Assembly: GCA_003278065.1 (NCBI GenBank) | Contig: QCHE01000005.1 | Location: forward strand, 1 to 64,000 | DNA: 64,000 nucleotides | Source: Pelagibacteraceae bacterium AG-390-O04 | GTDB lineage: Bacteria; Pseudomonadota; Alphaproteobacteria; Pelagibacterales; Pelagibacteraceae | Direction: 5' to 3' | In this document: positions 9,260 through 19,198 of the stretch, piece by piece | Numbering within the stretch: the first letter of the stretch is position 1 | How the letters are laid out: each line of letters opens with the position of its first letter | The notes under the pieces: model-generated | What the model saw: the letters and a program-made list of their open reading frames with translations, nothing else | Told to the model about the DNA's origin: nothing | The model's database searches: none | Program-made: the position numbers and the translations under genes

Positions 9260-9877
9260 CTATCTAGAATAGTATTCAATTACTAAATTTGGTTCCATAA
9301 TCACTGGATAAGGAACTTCATCAAATTTTGGTATTCTAATAAACTTAAATTTTTTATTTTTTTCATCCATTTGGATATATTCTGGGGTTTCTCTCTCTTT
9401 ATTAGCTAATGCAATATCAATTATAGCTAACTGTTTTGATTTATCTCTTATTTCAATAGAGTCCTCTTCCTTAACCAAATAAGATGAAATATTTACTTTT
9501 TTACCATTAACTTTTACATGATTGTGATTTATTAATTGCCTTGCTGAAAAAATTGTAGTCGCAAACTTAGCTCTATATATCACTGCATCTAACCTTCTCT
9601 CTAAAAGTCCAATTAAATTTTCACTAGTATTTCCTTTAAGCATAGTGGCTTTTTTATAAATATTTCTAAATTGTCTTTCATTGATATTACCATAATAAGC
9701 TTTTAATTTTTGTTTTGCCTGAAGTTGAATTCCGTAATCTGAAGGTTTAGAAGTTTTTGTTTGACCGTGTTGACCTGGTCCATATGCTCTCGTATTGAAT
9801 GGGCTTTTTGGCCTTCCCCAAAGGTTTACCTTTAATCTTCTGTCTACTTTATGTTTAGAGTTTAATCTTTTTGTCAT
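9260..9877 (-). CDS. rpsD: 30S ribosomal protein S4
   Basis: 205 residues, the normal length. It binds 16S rRNA early in small-subunit assembly. N-terminal [20 protein letters not shown], the [14 protein letters not shown] block and the S4 RNA-binding motif ([15 protein letters not shown] followed by [14 protein letters not shown]) are all intact. It stands alone, as is usual in alphaproteobacteria, and not in the alpha operon. It follows trmJ by 40 bp and may be read from that operon or its own promoter. Confidence 0.98.
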   Translation of the reverse strand: MTKRLNSKHKVDRRLKVNLWGRPKSPFNTRAYGPGQHGQTKTSKPSDYGIQLQAKQKLKAYYGNINERQFRNIYKKATMLKGNTSENLIGLLERRLDAVIYRAKFATTIFSARQLINHNHVKVNGKKVNISSYLVKEEDSIEIRDKSKQLAIIDIALANKERETPEYIQMDEKNKKFKFIRIPKFDEVPYPVIMEPNLVIEYYSR

Positions 9878-9917
9878 TTAATAGAGGGCTTTATAAACTT
9901 ACTCCTTATTTTGTCAA

Positions 9918-10631
9918 TCAACGTTTTTTACCTAAACTTGCAAATACCCCAGATAATATACGTGTTTCTTTATCGGATAAGTCCATTTTATAAAAAATAT
10001 TTCTTAAGTTCTCGAGCATTTTTGGTCTCTTTTCTTTGGGTCTAAAGAAACTTATTTCATCTAAATTTTTGACACAAAGACTTAACATGGCTTGTATTTC
10101 TTTTTTGCTTGCAGATTTAACTTTTTTTGATCTTTTAAAAGTAACTCCTCTTAATTTAATAATATTGGCAACAAATTGAGCAACAATAATTAAACTATGA
10201 GATAAATTTAGGGACTTAAAGTCAGGGTTAGTAGGTATTTGTAAGGTGTAATTAGCATAACTAATCTCATCATTAGATAAACCTGATGCTTCTGAGCCAA
10301 ATAAAAAACCAATTTTCTTTTTAAAATTAATTTTTTTTAAATCATCTAAGTTTATGTGTTTAATATTTTTATTTCTAAACCTTGCAGATGTGGCAATGAC
10401 TACGTCAATTTTACTAAGAGCTTTCTCTAAATTATCATATATTTGACTTTGTTTAATAATGTCTTTAGCTCCAACAGATGTAGCTAAAATTTTATCATTT
10501 GGATAAACTGGCTTTGGATTGATCAAAATTAATTTCCTAAAACTAAAATTTTTAATTGCTCTAGCACAAGCACCAATATTTTCAGATAATTGAGGTTTGT
10601 TTAAAATAAAATAGATATTGCTTTTACTCAT
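9918..10631 (-). CDS. trmJ: TrmJ-like SPOUT tRNA 2'-O-methyltransferase
   Basis: 237 residues. The three SpoU/TrmH motifs are visible: NIGACARAIKNF (motif 1), IGFLFGSEASGLSNDE (motif 2) and SLNLSHSLIIVA (motif 3, knotted SAM site). The overall length with a C-terminal extension of about 80 residues fits TrmJ, which methylates ribose at tRNA position 32. Assignment to position 32 is from family resemblance. The ATG is separated from the cimA stop by no bases, so it is translated from the cysS-cimA-trmJ transcript. Confidence 0.88.
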   Translation of the reverse strand: MSKSNIYFILNKPQLSENIGACARAIKNFSFRKLILINPKPVYPNDKILATSVGAKDIIKQSQIYDNLEKALSKIDVVIATSARFRNKNIKHINLDDLKKINFKKKIGFLFGSEASGLSNDEISYANYTLQIPTNPDFKSLNLSHSLIIVAQFVANIIKLRGVTFKRSKKVKSASKKEIQAMLSLCVKNLDEISFFRPKEKRPKMLENLRNIFYKMDLSDKETRILSGVFASLGKKR

Positions 10632-12233
10632 TTACTTGCTTGCGGGGGCATTATCTTTAAACAGTTTATAATCTAAACTATCAATTAATGCTTTAAATGA
10701 AGCATCAATTATGTTTGTAGATACACCAATAGTAAACCAATTTTTTCCTCTAGAGTCTGTGCTTTCAATTGATACTCTAGTAACAGCTTCAGTACCTGTA
10801 TTTAAAATTCTAACTTTATAATCAACTAATTTTAAATCTTTTAGGTACTTTGAATATTTTGCCAATCTATCAACATTTTGTCTGATTGCATTATCTAAAG
10901 CATTTACTGGTCCATTACCCTCACCTTCACAAATAATTTTTTCTCCATCGACTTCTAATTGGGCTTTTGCAGATGATATGATTTCTCCAGATTTATTTTT
11001 TTTTACTGAAACGTCATATTCATTTATAGATATATATCTCGGTATTTCTCCAATAATTCTTCTAGCCAATAACTCAAATGATGCATCTGCTCCATCGTAA
11101 CTATATCCAATAAATTCTCTATCTTTAACTTCATCTAGTAATTTTTTAATTTTAGGATCATTTTCTTCAATATCAATTTTTATACTTTTTAATCTTGAGA
11201 TTATGTTTGATTTACCAGACTGGTCAGAGACAACAATATTTCTTGAATTACCAACTTCTTCAGGATTTATGTGTTCATAGGTTTTTGGATCCTTTTGAAC
11301 AGCAGATACATGTAATCCACCTTTATGAGAAAAAGCTGCTGCACCAACATACGGTAGATGTTGATTTGGTTTTCTATTCAAAATTTCATCTAATAATCTC
11401 GAACAATCTGTTAAATTTTTAATATTTTTAGAATTTATCCCAACTTCAAATTTAGATGAAAAATCTTTCTTTAAAAAAAGTGTTGGTATCAAAGACATTA
11501 AATTTGCATTTCCACATCTTTCACCTAATCCGTTTATAGTCCCTTGGATTTGACGAACACCAGATAAAACTGCGGCTAAAGAATTTGCAACAGCATTTCC
11601 AGTATCATTGTGAGCATGAATACCTAAATTTTTTCCAGGAATAATTTTTGATACCTCAAATACTATTTTTGAAACTTCATGAGGAAGTGTTCCTCCATTT
11701 GTATCACATAAAACAATCCATCTTGCTCCTTGATCATAAGCAGCTTTAATACAAGAAAGAGCATATTTTGAATTTGTTTTATAGCCATCAAAAAAATGTT
11801 CTGCGTCAAACATAAATTCTTTTTTCGCTTTAACAAAATGTTTTGCACTCTCACTAATATTTTCTAAATTTTCTTCATTAGATATACCTAGAGCAACATC
11901 AACATGAAAATCCCATGATTTTCCAACAAGACATACTGCGGGGGTATTTGAATTCATTAGAGCTGATAATCCAGTATCGTTTTCTGCACTTCGACCTGAT
12001 CTTTTTGTCATTCCAAAACATGTAAGTTTTGAATTTTTTAAATTATGTTTTTTTTGAAAAAACTCAGTATCAGTTGGATTAGCTCCAGGCCAACCAGCTT
12101 CAATGTAATCAACACCAAGATTATCTAAGGCAAATGCAATTTTTTCTTTATCTTCAATAGAAAAATCTACTCCTTGCGTTTGAGCACCATCTCTTAATGT
12201 TGTATCAAAAATATATAACCGCTCTCTACTCAT
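10632..12233 (-). CDS. cimA: (R)-citramalate synthase
   Basis: 533 residues. The enzyme condenses pyruvate and acetyl-CoA to citramalate, which gives a threonine-independent route to isoleucine. DTTLRDGAQ near residue 10 and the HxHND metal site (GIHAHNDTGNAVAN near 204) are the alpha-IPM synthase superfamily signatures. The GVDYIEAGWPGANPTD segment and the GLNERCGNA-like GLGERCGNANL block match the CimA branch and not LeuA. The C-terminal LeuA-type allosteric domain (from about residue 400) is present, so feedback control by isoleucine is plausible. It overlaps cysS by 4 bp. Confidence 0.9.
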   Translation of the reverse strand: MSRERLYIFDTTLRDGAQTQGVDFSIEDKEKIAFALDNLGVDYIEAGWPGANPTDTEFFQKKHNLKNSKLTCFGMTKRSGRSAENDTGLSALMNSNTPAVCLVGKSWDFHVDVALGISNEENLENISESAKHFVKAKKEFMFDAEHFFDGYKTNSKYALSCIKAAYDQGARWIVLCDTNGGTLPHEVSKIVFEVSKIIPGKNLGIHAHNDTGNAVANSLAAVLSGVRQIQGTINGLGERCGNANLMSLIPTLFLKKDFSSKFEVGINSKNIKNLTDCSRLLDEILNRKPNQHLPYVGAAAFSHKGGLHVSAVQKDPKTYEHINPEEVGNSRNIVVSDQSGKSNIISRLKSIKIDIEENDPKIKKLLDEVKDREFIGYSYDGADASFELLARRIIGEIPRYISINEYDVSVKKNKSGEIISSAKAQLEVDGEKIICEGEGNGPVNALDNAIRQNVDRLAKYSKYLKDLKLVDYKVRILNTGTEAVTRVSIESTDSRGKNWFTIGVSTNIIDASFKALIDSLDYKLFKDNAPASK

Positions 12234-13573
12234 TTAAATTTCCACAATGTTTTACCATCTTTGTCTTCTATTAAAACACCTTTATCATAAAGTTCATCTC
12301 TAATTTTATCAGCTTCCTTATAATCTTTATTTTCCCTAGCTATATTTCTTAGTTCAATCTTGTTATTTATCTCTGTCTCATTAATTGAAACTTTATTTTT
12401 TTTATATTTTTCCCATTGTTCTTTATCTTCATTAAAAAGACCAATAAATTTACATGCAGATACAAATAATTCTTTACTCTCCCCTTTATTAGCTTTTTCA
12501 TAAAGTTGATGTAAATTTGCTATGTAACCTGGGGTATTTAAGTCTTCGTATAAAGGTTTTAAAACTTCTTCTGATACTTTAACAAATTTGATATTTGATG
12601 AATAAAGACGATACCATTTATCTAAGGTATTTTGGCAATCGTCAATTAGTTTATCATTCCAGTCTAATGGCTGTCTGTAATGAGAACTAATTAATGCTAA
12701 TCTAATAACTTGTCCACTTACCTTATTTCTAAAATTTTTTATCTTTAAAATATTTCCTTGAGACTTAGCCATTTTTTCATTAGACATTGTAATAAATGCA
12801 TTATGAATCCAATATCTTGCAAAAACTTTTGACTCATTTGCACATCTAGATTGAGCTATTTCATTTTCGTGATGAGGAAATATCAAATCTATTCCTCCAC
12901 CATGGATATCAAATTCATTACCCAAAAATTTTTTTGACATCGCGGAACATTCTAAATGCCAACCTGGTCTACCCTTTCCCCAAGGTGAGTCCCATGAGGG
13001 TTCATCTTTGTTTGATGGTTTCCATAATACAAAGTCCTCTGGATTTTTTTTGTTTTCACTAACTTCTACTCGAGACCCTGCAATTAAATCTTCTAATTTT
13101 TTGTTTGATAATTCCCCATAATCAGAAAATTTTTTAACTTCAAAATACACATGATTATTAATTGCATAGGCAAAACCTTTTTTGATAAGTTCATTTATCA
13201 TCTCAATCATTAAGTCAATATGTTCAGTAGCTTTAGGTTGATAAGTGGGATTTTCACAATTTAAAAACTTACAATCCTCATTAAAACTTGTTGTTATTTT
13301 TTCAGCTAATTTTTTTGTAGATATTTTTTGATCTTGAGAAGATTTAATAATCTTATCATCGATATCAGTAATATTTCTTACATAAGTAACTTTTGAAAAA
13401 CTATTTTTAAGTAGTTTAAAAAGAATATCAAAAATAACTAATGGTCTAGCATTACCAATATGTGGATCATCATAAACAGTCGGTCCACAAACATACATTC
13501 CAATGTTTTTCTTATCCTTTGGAATAAATTGTTCTTTTTTATTAGTTAAATTATTTGTTAAAAAAATATCCAT
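12230..13573 (-). CDS. cysS: cysteinyl-tRNA synthetase
   Basis: 447 residues, slightly shorter than the usual 460. The HIGH-type motif is HIGNARP near residue 39 and the KMSKS motif appears as KMAKSQGN. The zinc site of class I CysRS is visible in CGPTVYDD, the GWHLECSAMS segment and the HHENE motif. GGGIDLIFPHHENEIAQS is diagnostic for CysRS. The C-terminal anticodon-binding part is somewhat reduced. The gene is coupled by ATGA overlap to cimA. Confidence 0.97.
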   Translation of the reverse strand: MDIFLTNNLTNKKEQFIPKDKKNIGMYVCGPTVYDDPHIGNARPLVIFDILFKLLKNSFSKVTYVRNITDIDDKIIKSSQDQKISTKKLAEKITTSFNEDCKFLNCENPTYQPKATEHIDLMIEMINELIKKGFAYAINNHVYFEVKKFSDYGELSNKKLEDLIAGSRVEVSENKKNPEDFVLWKPSNKDEPSWDSPWGKGRPGWHLECSAMSKKFLGNEFDIHGGGIDLIFPHHENEIAQSRCANESKVFARYWIHNAFITMSNEKMAKSQGNILKIKNFRNKVSGQVIRLALISSHYRQPLDWNDKLIDDCQNTLDKWYRLYSSNIKFVKVSEEVLKPLYEDLNTPGYIANLHQLYEKANKGESKELFVSACKFIGLFNEDKEQWEKYKKNKVSINETEINNKIELRNIARENKDYKEADKIRDELYDKGVLIEDKDGKTLWKFK

Positions 13574-13624
13574 ATTAATTGATTAAGAAATATACCTTAT
13601 TTGTTGATTTGTTAATCTAATTGA

Positions 13625-14362
13625 TTAACTAGGAATTTTGCATACTGGAATTGGCTCCATTTTATGCAAATTTTGTTTTCTAATTTTTTCGTACTCTGCT
13701 TTATGAGGTGAGTCGGGATTAACCATAGCATCTTCTAAATCACTATATTTAAAACCTAGTTGTCCCTCATCAGTTCTCCCATCATCCCAAAGACCATCTG
13801 TTGGAGGAGCATCAATTATTTCTTTTAATATGCCAAGTTCTTTTCCAATTTCCCAAACTTCCGATTTATTACAATCAGCTATAGGTGAAATATCTACTCC
13901 ACCATCACCATATTTTGTATAAAAACCAACTCCAAAATCTTCTACTTTATTACCTGTTCCAACCACTATTCCATTATTTGCTGCTGCGACTTGATAAAGT
14001 GTAGCCATTCTTAATCTTGCTCTAGAGTTAGCAAATCCATGTTCATTATTAAATTTATTTAAAGTTGAGAAAAAAGACTTAAATAATTCATCTAAATTAA
14101 TTGTATGAGCTTCAACATTTTTAAATTTTTCAACTAACCATTTTTGATGTTTCAAACTAAGATCGTGCTGATTTTCTTTTTGTTTTATTGGCATCGATAA
14201 AACAATTGTCTTTATGCCTGTCATTGCACTTAAAGTACTTGATACTGAAGAGTCTATACCACCAGAAATTCCTACAACCAAAGACTCTGCTTTACTTGGC
14301 ATTTGATCAACATAAGATTTGATCCAATTTGATATATATTTTACTTTTTCTGAAGGATTCAT
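13625..14362 (-). CDS. nadE: NAD+ synthetase, ammonia-dependent
   Basis: 245 residues. GISGGIDSSVSS near residue 31 is the PP-loop that binds ATP, and GTGNKVEDFGVGF with YGDGGVDISPIAD are the NadE signatures for deamido-NAD binding. No N-terminal nitrilase-type glutaminase domain is present, so free ammonia is the expected nitrogen donor. The residue count is about 30 shorter than E. coli NadE. It sits between class II DAHP synthase and cysS with short gaps (38 and 51 bp) and may share their transcript. Confidence 0.94.
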   Translation of the reverse strand: MNPSEKVKYISNWIKSYVDQMPSKAESLVVGISGGIDSSVSSTLSAMTGIKTIVLSMPIKQKENQHDLSLKHQKWLVEKFKNVEAHTINLDELFKSFFSTLNKFNNEHGFANSRARLRMATLYQVAAANNGIVVGTGNKVEDFGVGFYTKYGDGGVDISPIADCNKSEVWEIGKELGILKEIIDAPPTDGLWDDGRTDEGQLGFKYSDLEDAMVNPDSPHKAEYEKIRKQNLHKMEPIPVCKIPS

Positions 14363-14400
14363 ACTTTATATTTAATCACCTTGTAATTTAAAACAATGGC

Positions 14401-15780
14401 TTAAGATGCCGCTTGAATAGCATTTTTAGAATAGCTGCTATTCTTTTTTATCTCATCTGAAATCAAAAATGCTAATTCTAAGGCTTGATCTGAATTTAAT
14501 CTAGGATCACAATGAGTATGATACCTGCTTGACAAATCAGCATCAGATATTTTTCTTGCACCTCCTGTACACTCTGTCACGTCTTGTCCAGTCATTTCAA
14601 CATGAAGTCCACCTGCATAAGATCCCTCTGACTGGTGAACTCCAAAAACATTTTTAACCTCTTTTACTACATCATTAAAAGGTCTAGTTTTAAAACCAGT
14701 AGTTGATTTAATAGTATTACCATGCATTGGATCACACGACCATACAACATTAAGTCCTTCTTTTTTAATTCCTCTTATTAGTTTAGGTAAAAACTTTTCA
14801 ACATTCTGATGACCAAATCTCGATATTAAAGTAATTTTGCCTTTTTCATTTTTAGGATTTAAGATTTCACAAATTTTCGCTATCTCATCAGGTTTTGAAG
14901 TTGGTCCACATTTAATTCCGATTGGATTTTCAATTCCTTTACAAAATTCAACATGGCCACCATCTAATTGTCTAGTTCTATCACCAATCCAAACAAAATG
15001 TGCAGACGTAGCATGATATTCACCAGTTGTAGAATCTACTCTGGTCATACTCTCTTCAAATGGTAGGTGTAGAGCTTCGTGTGATGTCCAAAAATTTACA
15101 GTGTATAATCTATTATTAAAATCTGAAGTTATTCCGCAAGCATCCATGAATGCTAATGCGTCAGCAATCTTGTCCTCTAAATCTTTAAATTTTTTAGCTT
15201 GGGGGCTTTTTCTAATATAGTCTAAATTCCATAAATGAACTTTATTTAAATCTGCAAAACCACCTTTAGAAAATGCTCTTAAGAGATTAAGTGTTGAAGC
15301 AGATTGTGAATAAGCTTTAAACATTCTTTTTGGATCTGGTCTTCTTGCTTTTTCAGTAAAATCTATTCCATTAATGTTATCACCTAAATAACTTGGTAAT
15401 TCTTTATCACCAACTTTTTCTGTTGGAGCGCTTCTAGGTTTTGAAAATTGACCCGCTATTCTTCCTAATTTAACAATAGGTACTGAAGCTGAATAAGTCA
15501 TTACTAAAGCCATTTGAAGAATAACTTTAAAAGTATCTCTTATATTATCAGGATTGAATTCAGCAAAACTCTCTGCACAGTCACCACCCTGTAATAAAAA
15601 AGCTTTACCATCAACAACTTTAGCCAATTGTTCTTTTAGATGTCTTGTTTCACCAGCAAAAACAAGTGGTGGAAATGTTTTAAGTTTATTTAAAACATTA
15701 TTAAGTTCCTTTTCATCATCATACTTAGGTATATGTTTGACAGGGTACTTTCTCCAACTATTTATTTTCCAATTTTTCAT
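14401..15780 (-). CDS. 3-deoxy-7-phosphoheptulonate synthase, class II
   Basis: 459 residues from ATG 15780 (MKNWKINSWRKYP); a TTG two codons upstream is possible. It makes DAHP, the first step of the shikimate pathway. The plant-like class II (AroA-II) family is clear from FAGETRHLKEQLA, FLLQGGDCAESFAEF, RIAGQFSKPRSAPTE, the metal-binding region WSCDPMHGNT and the C-terminal HVEMTGQDVTEC. This family is unrelated in sequence to AroF/G/H. No fused chorismate mutase is seen. A 64-bp spacer separates it from the FkbM gene upstream. Confidence 0.96.
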   Translation of the reverse strand: MKNWKINSWRKYPVKHIPKYDDEKELNNVLNKLKTFPPLVFAGETRHLKEQLAKVVDGKAFLLQGGDCAESFAEFNPDNIRDTFKVILQMALVMTYSASVPIVKLGRIAGQFSKPRSAPTEKVGDKELPSYLGDNINGIDFTEKARRPDPKRMFKAYSQSASTLNLLRAFSKGGFADLNKVHLWNLDYIRKSPQAKKFKDLEDKIADALAFMDACGITSDFNNRLYTVNFWTSHEALHLPFEESMTRVDSTTGEYHATSAHFVWIGDRTRQLDGGHVEFCKGIENPIGIKCGPTSKPDEIAKICEILNPKNEKGKITLISRFGHQNVEKFLPKLIRGIKKEGLNVVWSCDPMHGNTIKSTTGFKTRPFNDVVKEVKNVFGVHQSEGSYAGGLHVEMTGQDVTECTGGARKISDADLSSRYHTHCDPRLNSDQALELAFLISDEIKKNSSYSKNAIQAAS

Positions 15781-15850
15781 ATTCAACTCAAGATTGTTTT
15801 ATCAGAGTTTTATAAGTAATCAACTTAGAATTAAAACTTCTTAAATGTTG

Positions 15851-16678
15851 CTAAAAATCTAATTCTTTTAATGTTTCCTCAGACACATACCAGGCATCAA
15901 ATGAAGTAAGTTTGTTGAAAACTCTTTTGTAATTATGTGTTTTCATTAAACTATCTATTTGTTTTTGGTAATCTGTAAAATTATGCTCAATTGTAAACAA
16001 TTTTGGTCTATAGATATCTAAATTAAAAAATTTTAAAATTTCATATTCAGATCCTTCAGTATCTATAGAAATATATGAAGGAGAAATATTATTAAAATAT
16101 TCTTTAATTACATCATTTAATGAAATTGTTTCTACTGAAATTATTTTACCACCCTTTTTCCTTTCAGTAGTATTTCCTGGCATTGAGTTTTTATCACTTT
16201 CTATAAAATCATTAATAGTTGATAAAACACCAACATCTGACATAAAGAAATCTAAACTTTTACCACTATGAGACCAAATACATTTAGTGATTATATTGCT
16301 CATTTTTCTATTTTTTTTTAAGGCTTCATGCCATTGTATACTTGGCTCAGACAATACACCTTTCCAACCTTCAAAAGCTTCTAATGAAAATGAATTAGAT
16401 AAATCTAAACCATCAGTAGCGCCAAATTCTAAAAATGTTTTTTCATACTTATTAGCAATAATAAATGATGCAAAAGCATCTTGATATAACTGAGATTTAA
16501 CATTTTTAAATGAATTAAAGCTATTAATAAACTTCTCTAATAATTTTTTATTATCTTCAATCAAAACATTTTTCTCAAATGCTTGTTTTAGTAATAAATA
16601 ATTATCAAAATTTTTAGCTTTAGAAAATGAAGCTAATTCCCAAAAATTTACATTTTTTTTAAAATTTATTTTAGTCAA
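15851..16678 (-). CDS. FkbM family SAM-dependent methyltransferase
   Basis: 275 residues if the TTG at 16678 is used; there is no in-frame ATG before the conserved core, and no clear Shine-Dalgarno is present. The FkbM-type core starts with KTFLEFGATDGLDLSNS (motif I, near residue 76), then GWKGVLSEPS (acidic residue for SAM), and ISIDTEGSEYEIL near residue 205, the FkbM signature. Such enzymes O-methylate sugars or secondary metabolites, and the target here is unknown. It lies 2 bp behind glmS, which hints at a surface-polysaccharide role without proving it. Confidence 0.82.
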   Translation of the reverse strand: MTKINFKKNVNFWELASFSKAKNFDNYLLLKQAFEKNVLIEDNKKLLEKFINSFNSFKNVKSQLYQDAFASFIIANKYEKTFLEFGATDGLDLSNSFSLEAFEGWKGVLSEPSIQWHEALKKNRKMSNIITKCIWSHSGKSLDFFMSDVGVLSTINDFIESDKNSMPGNTTERKKGGKIISVETISLNDVIKEYFNNISPSYISIDTEGSEYEILKFFNLDIYRPKLFTIEHNFTDYQKQIDSLMKTHNYKRVFNKLTSFDAWYVSEETLKELDF

Positions 16679-16680
16679 TT

Positions 16681-18501
16681 TTATTCGACAGTAACTGATT
16701 TTGCTAAATTTCTTGGTTTGTCTATATCAAATCCTTTTTTAAGCGCAGAATAATACGCTAGTTTTTGTAATGGTATTGTTAAAAGAAAAGGTAAAAGATC
16801 TTCATTAGTGTTTTCAACTTCTATTTTTTCCCAAATATTTTCTGAAACGATTTCATCTTTATTTTTATTTGTAATTAATAAAACTTTTGCACCTCTAGCA
16901 ATTACCTCCTGCATATTTGAAATAGTTTTTTTATAATAATTATCTCTAGGGGCCAATACAACAACTGGCATTCCCTCCTCAATCAAAGCTAAAGGTCCAT
17001 GTTTCATTTCACCTGCTGGGTATCCTTCGGCATGAATATATGACAACTCTTTAAGTTTTAAAGCACCCTCGAGTGCTATTGGATACGAAAAACCTCTACC
17101 TAAAAACATAGAACCTTTAGCTTCATTAAATGTATTAGATATATTTTGTATTTTATTGTCAATTGTTAATGTTTTTTTAACTTGTTCAGGAAGATTTTTA
17201 AGATCTTGGAGTTTTTCAATAAATAAGTTTTTTTTTAAATCTTTCTTCAAAAATCCTATTTTTAAAGCCAAAATATATAAAATTAATATTTGTCCTAAAA
17301 AAGCTTTTGTTGAAGCTACACCAATTTCGGTTCCACAATGAATTGGTAAAACAAATTCTGAGTCTCTGGCAATTGAGCTCTCAATTACGTTAACTACAGC
17401 ACATGTTTTCATTTTATTTTTATTGCATAAATCTAAAGCTGCATAAGTATCAGCAGTTTCTCCAGATTGAGAAACAAATACATATAGAGTATCTTTTTTA
17501 AATCTATTTTTTCTATACCTAAACTCAGACGCAATATCTATGTTTACATCAAGTGATGTCAATTCCTCAAACCAGTATTTTGCCATTAAACATGAATGGT
17601 ATGCAGTACCGCAGCCTACTAAAGTTATTGAATTTATATCATCAATTTTCCAAGGAAAATTATAAATATTTATATCGTTATTAGACATATCGATATATTC
17701 TTTAATTCCATTTTTTAATGTAGTGGGCTGTTCCTCAATTTCTTTTGCCATAAAATGCTTATAGTCACCTTTGTCATATTTTTCTTCTTCTGATGATAAT
17801 TCTAAAACTTTTTTATTTATCTTAACTCCATCATCATTAAAGAATTCAATATGATCTTTTTTAATAATACAAAATTCGCCATCATTTAAGTAAGTTATTT
17901 TGTTTGTCATAGATTTTAAGGCATATGAGTCAGATCCTAAATAATTTTCATTAGGACCATAACCAACTGCTAAAGGTGATCCTCTTCTAGCTCCAATTAT
18001 TAAATCTGGTTGATCTTTAAATAAAATACCAAGGGCAAAACTTCCATGAAGTGATTTTAAAGTTTTCTTGATTGAATTCACAATGTTCTCAGATTTTAAA
18101 TTTTCTGTTATCAAATGTACTATTACCTCAGTATCTGTTTGTGATTTAAATTTATGACCTTTTCCAACCAAAAATTTTTTTAATAAAGTTGAGTTTTCAA
18201 TTATTCCATTATGAACAACAGAGACATTTTGGGATGAATGAGGATGAGCATTAATACTGTTAGGTAAACCATGCGTAGCCCATCTTACATGACCAATTCC
18301 TATAGTACCTTCCATGCTTTGTATTAAAGAATTTTTTTCAAGATTATCTACTCTGCCTTCTGATTTAACTTCATGAATTAATCCATTGGAGAGGGTTGCA
18401 ATCCCTGCTGAATCATAACCTCTATACTCTAATTTTTTAAGTGAATTGATAATTGTTGCTGAAACAGGTTTGTTACTATTAATTCCAATTATTCCACACA
18501 T
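16681..18501 (-). CDS. glmS: glutamine--fructose-6-phosphate aminotransferase (isomerizing)
   Basis: 606 residues, the full normal length. The N-terminal glutaminase starts with MCGIIGI, so Cys2 is the nucleophile, and HVRWATHG plus HNGIIEN are its glutamine-binding loops. Two SIS domains follow (FVSQSGETADTYAAL near residue 345; GRGFSYPIALEGALKLKE near 475), and the C-terminal AKSVTVE closes the active site as in the family. It makes glucosamine-6-P. It is preceded by the shortened glmU by 2 bp, so amino-sugar steps are clustered. No glmS ribozyme is expected or seen. Confidence 0.97.
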   Translation of the reverse strand: MCGIIGINSNKPVSATIINSLKKLEYRGYDSAGIATLSNGLIHEVKSEGRVDNLEKNSLIQSMEGTIGIGHVRWATHGLPNSINAHPHSSQNVSVVHNGIIENSTLLKKFLVGKGHKFKSQTDTEVIVHLITENLKSENIVNSIKKTLKSLHGSFALGILFKDQPDLIIGARRGSPLAVGYGPNENYLGSDSYALKSMTNKITYLNDGEFCIIKKDHIEFFNDDGVKINKKVLELSSEEEKYDKGDYKHFMAKEIEEQPTTLKNGIKEYIDMSNNDINIYNFPWKIDDINSITLVGCGTAYHSCLMAKYWFEELTSLDVNIDIASEFRYRKNRFKKDTLYVFVSQSGETADTYAALDLCNKNKMKTCAVVNVIESSIARDSEFVLPIHCGTEIGVASTKAFLGQILILYILALKIGFLKKDLKKNLFIEKLQDLKNLPEQVKKTLTIDNKIQNISNTFNEAKGSMFLGRGFSYPIALEGALKLKELSYIHAEGYPAGEMKHGPLALIEEGMPVVVLAPRDNYYKKTISNMQEVIARGAKVLLITNKNKDEIVSENIWEKIEVENTNEDLLPFLLTIPLQKLAYYSALKKGFDIDKPRNLAKSVTVE

Positions 18502-18503
18502 GA

Positions 18504-19127
18504 TTATTTTGATTTCCTTTTATAATTTCGAATTTCAGTTTGTAAACTTCTCGTAAGCGCTAGAGATTTTTTCTTTACATTTTTTGTAATAACCGAGCCA
18601 GCACCAATAACGCTGTTTTCTTCGATAGTTATAGGAGCTACCAATGATGAATTAGAACCTATAAAAACATTATCTTTAATTTTAGTTTTACTTTTTTTAA
18701 CACCATCATAATTACAAGTGATTGTTCCTGCGCCGACATTAACTGATTTACCGATCATACTATCGCCAATATAAGCTAAATGATTTACTTTAGATTTTTT
18801 TCCAAGAGTGCTTTTTTTTATCTCTACAAAATTTCCTATTTTTGATCCCTCTTTTAATATGGTTCCAGGTCTAATTCGGGCGTATGGTCCAATCTCAACC
18901 TTATTTTCTATTTTACAATTTTCTAGATGCGAAAAGGATTTGATGGTTACGTTATTTCCAATTTTAACTTTTTCTCCAAATACTACATAAGGTTCGATTG
19001 TTACGTTCTTACCTAACTTGGTATCTTTGGAAAAATAAATTGTCTCAGGACCAACCATTTTTACTCCCATCTTTAAAAATTTATGCCTAAGGTGATTTTG
19101 GAGTTTTTGTAAATTTAACTGTTTCAT
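18504..19127 (-). CDS. GlmU-type acetyltransferase domain protein lacking the uridylyltransferase domain
   Basis: 207 residues, against about 455 for full GlmU. The sequence begins at the inter-domain helix (LQNHLRHKFLKMGVKMVGPETIYF) and continues as a left-handed beta-helix with hexapeptide repeats. GlmU acetyltransferase landmarks are present: GPYARIRPGT, GNFVEIKKS, NHLAYIGDS and GAGTITCNYDG. The expected activity is GlcN-1-P acetylation. The N-terminal pyrophosphorylase domain is missing altogether: only 71 bp separate this gene from the divergent gph. UDP-GlcNAc formation would therefore need a separate uridylyltransferase. A full-length gene elsewhere in the genome is the main alternative. 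Confidence 0.85.
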   Translation of the reverse strand: MKQLNLQKLQNHLRHKFLKMGVKMVGPETIYFSKDTKLGKNVTIEPYVVFGEKVKIGNNVTIKSFSHLENCKIENKVEIGPYARIRPGTILKEGSKIGNFVEIKKSTLGKKSKVNHLAYIGDSMIGKSVNVGAGTITCNYDGVKKSKTKIKDNVFIGSNSSLVAPITIEENSVIGAGSVITKNVKKKSLALTRSLQTEIRNYKRKSK

Positions 19128-19198
19128 CTATGAAATTCTTTATATTAAGTATATATGTTTCTTAATTCACAAAATATTTCTTAAAAATACTTTTGAAA

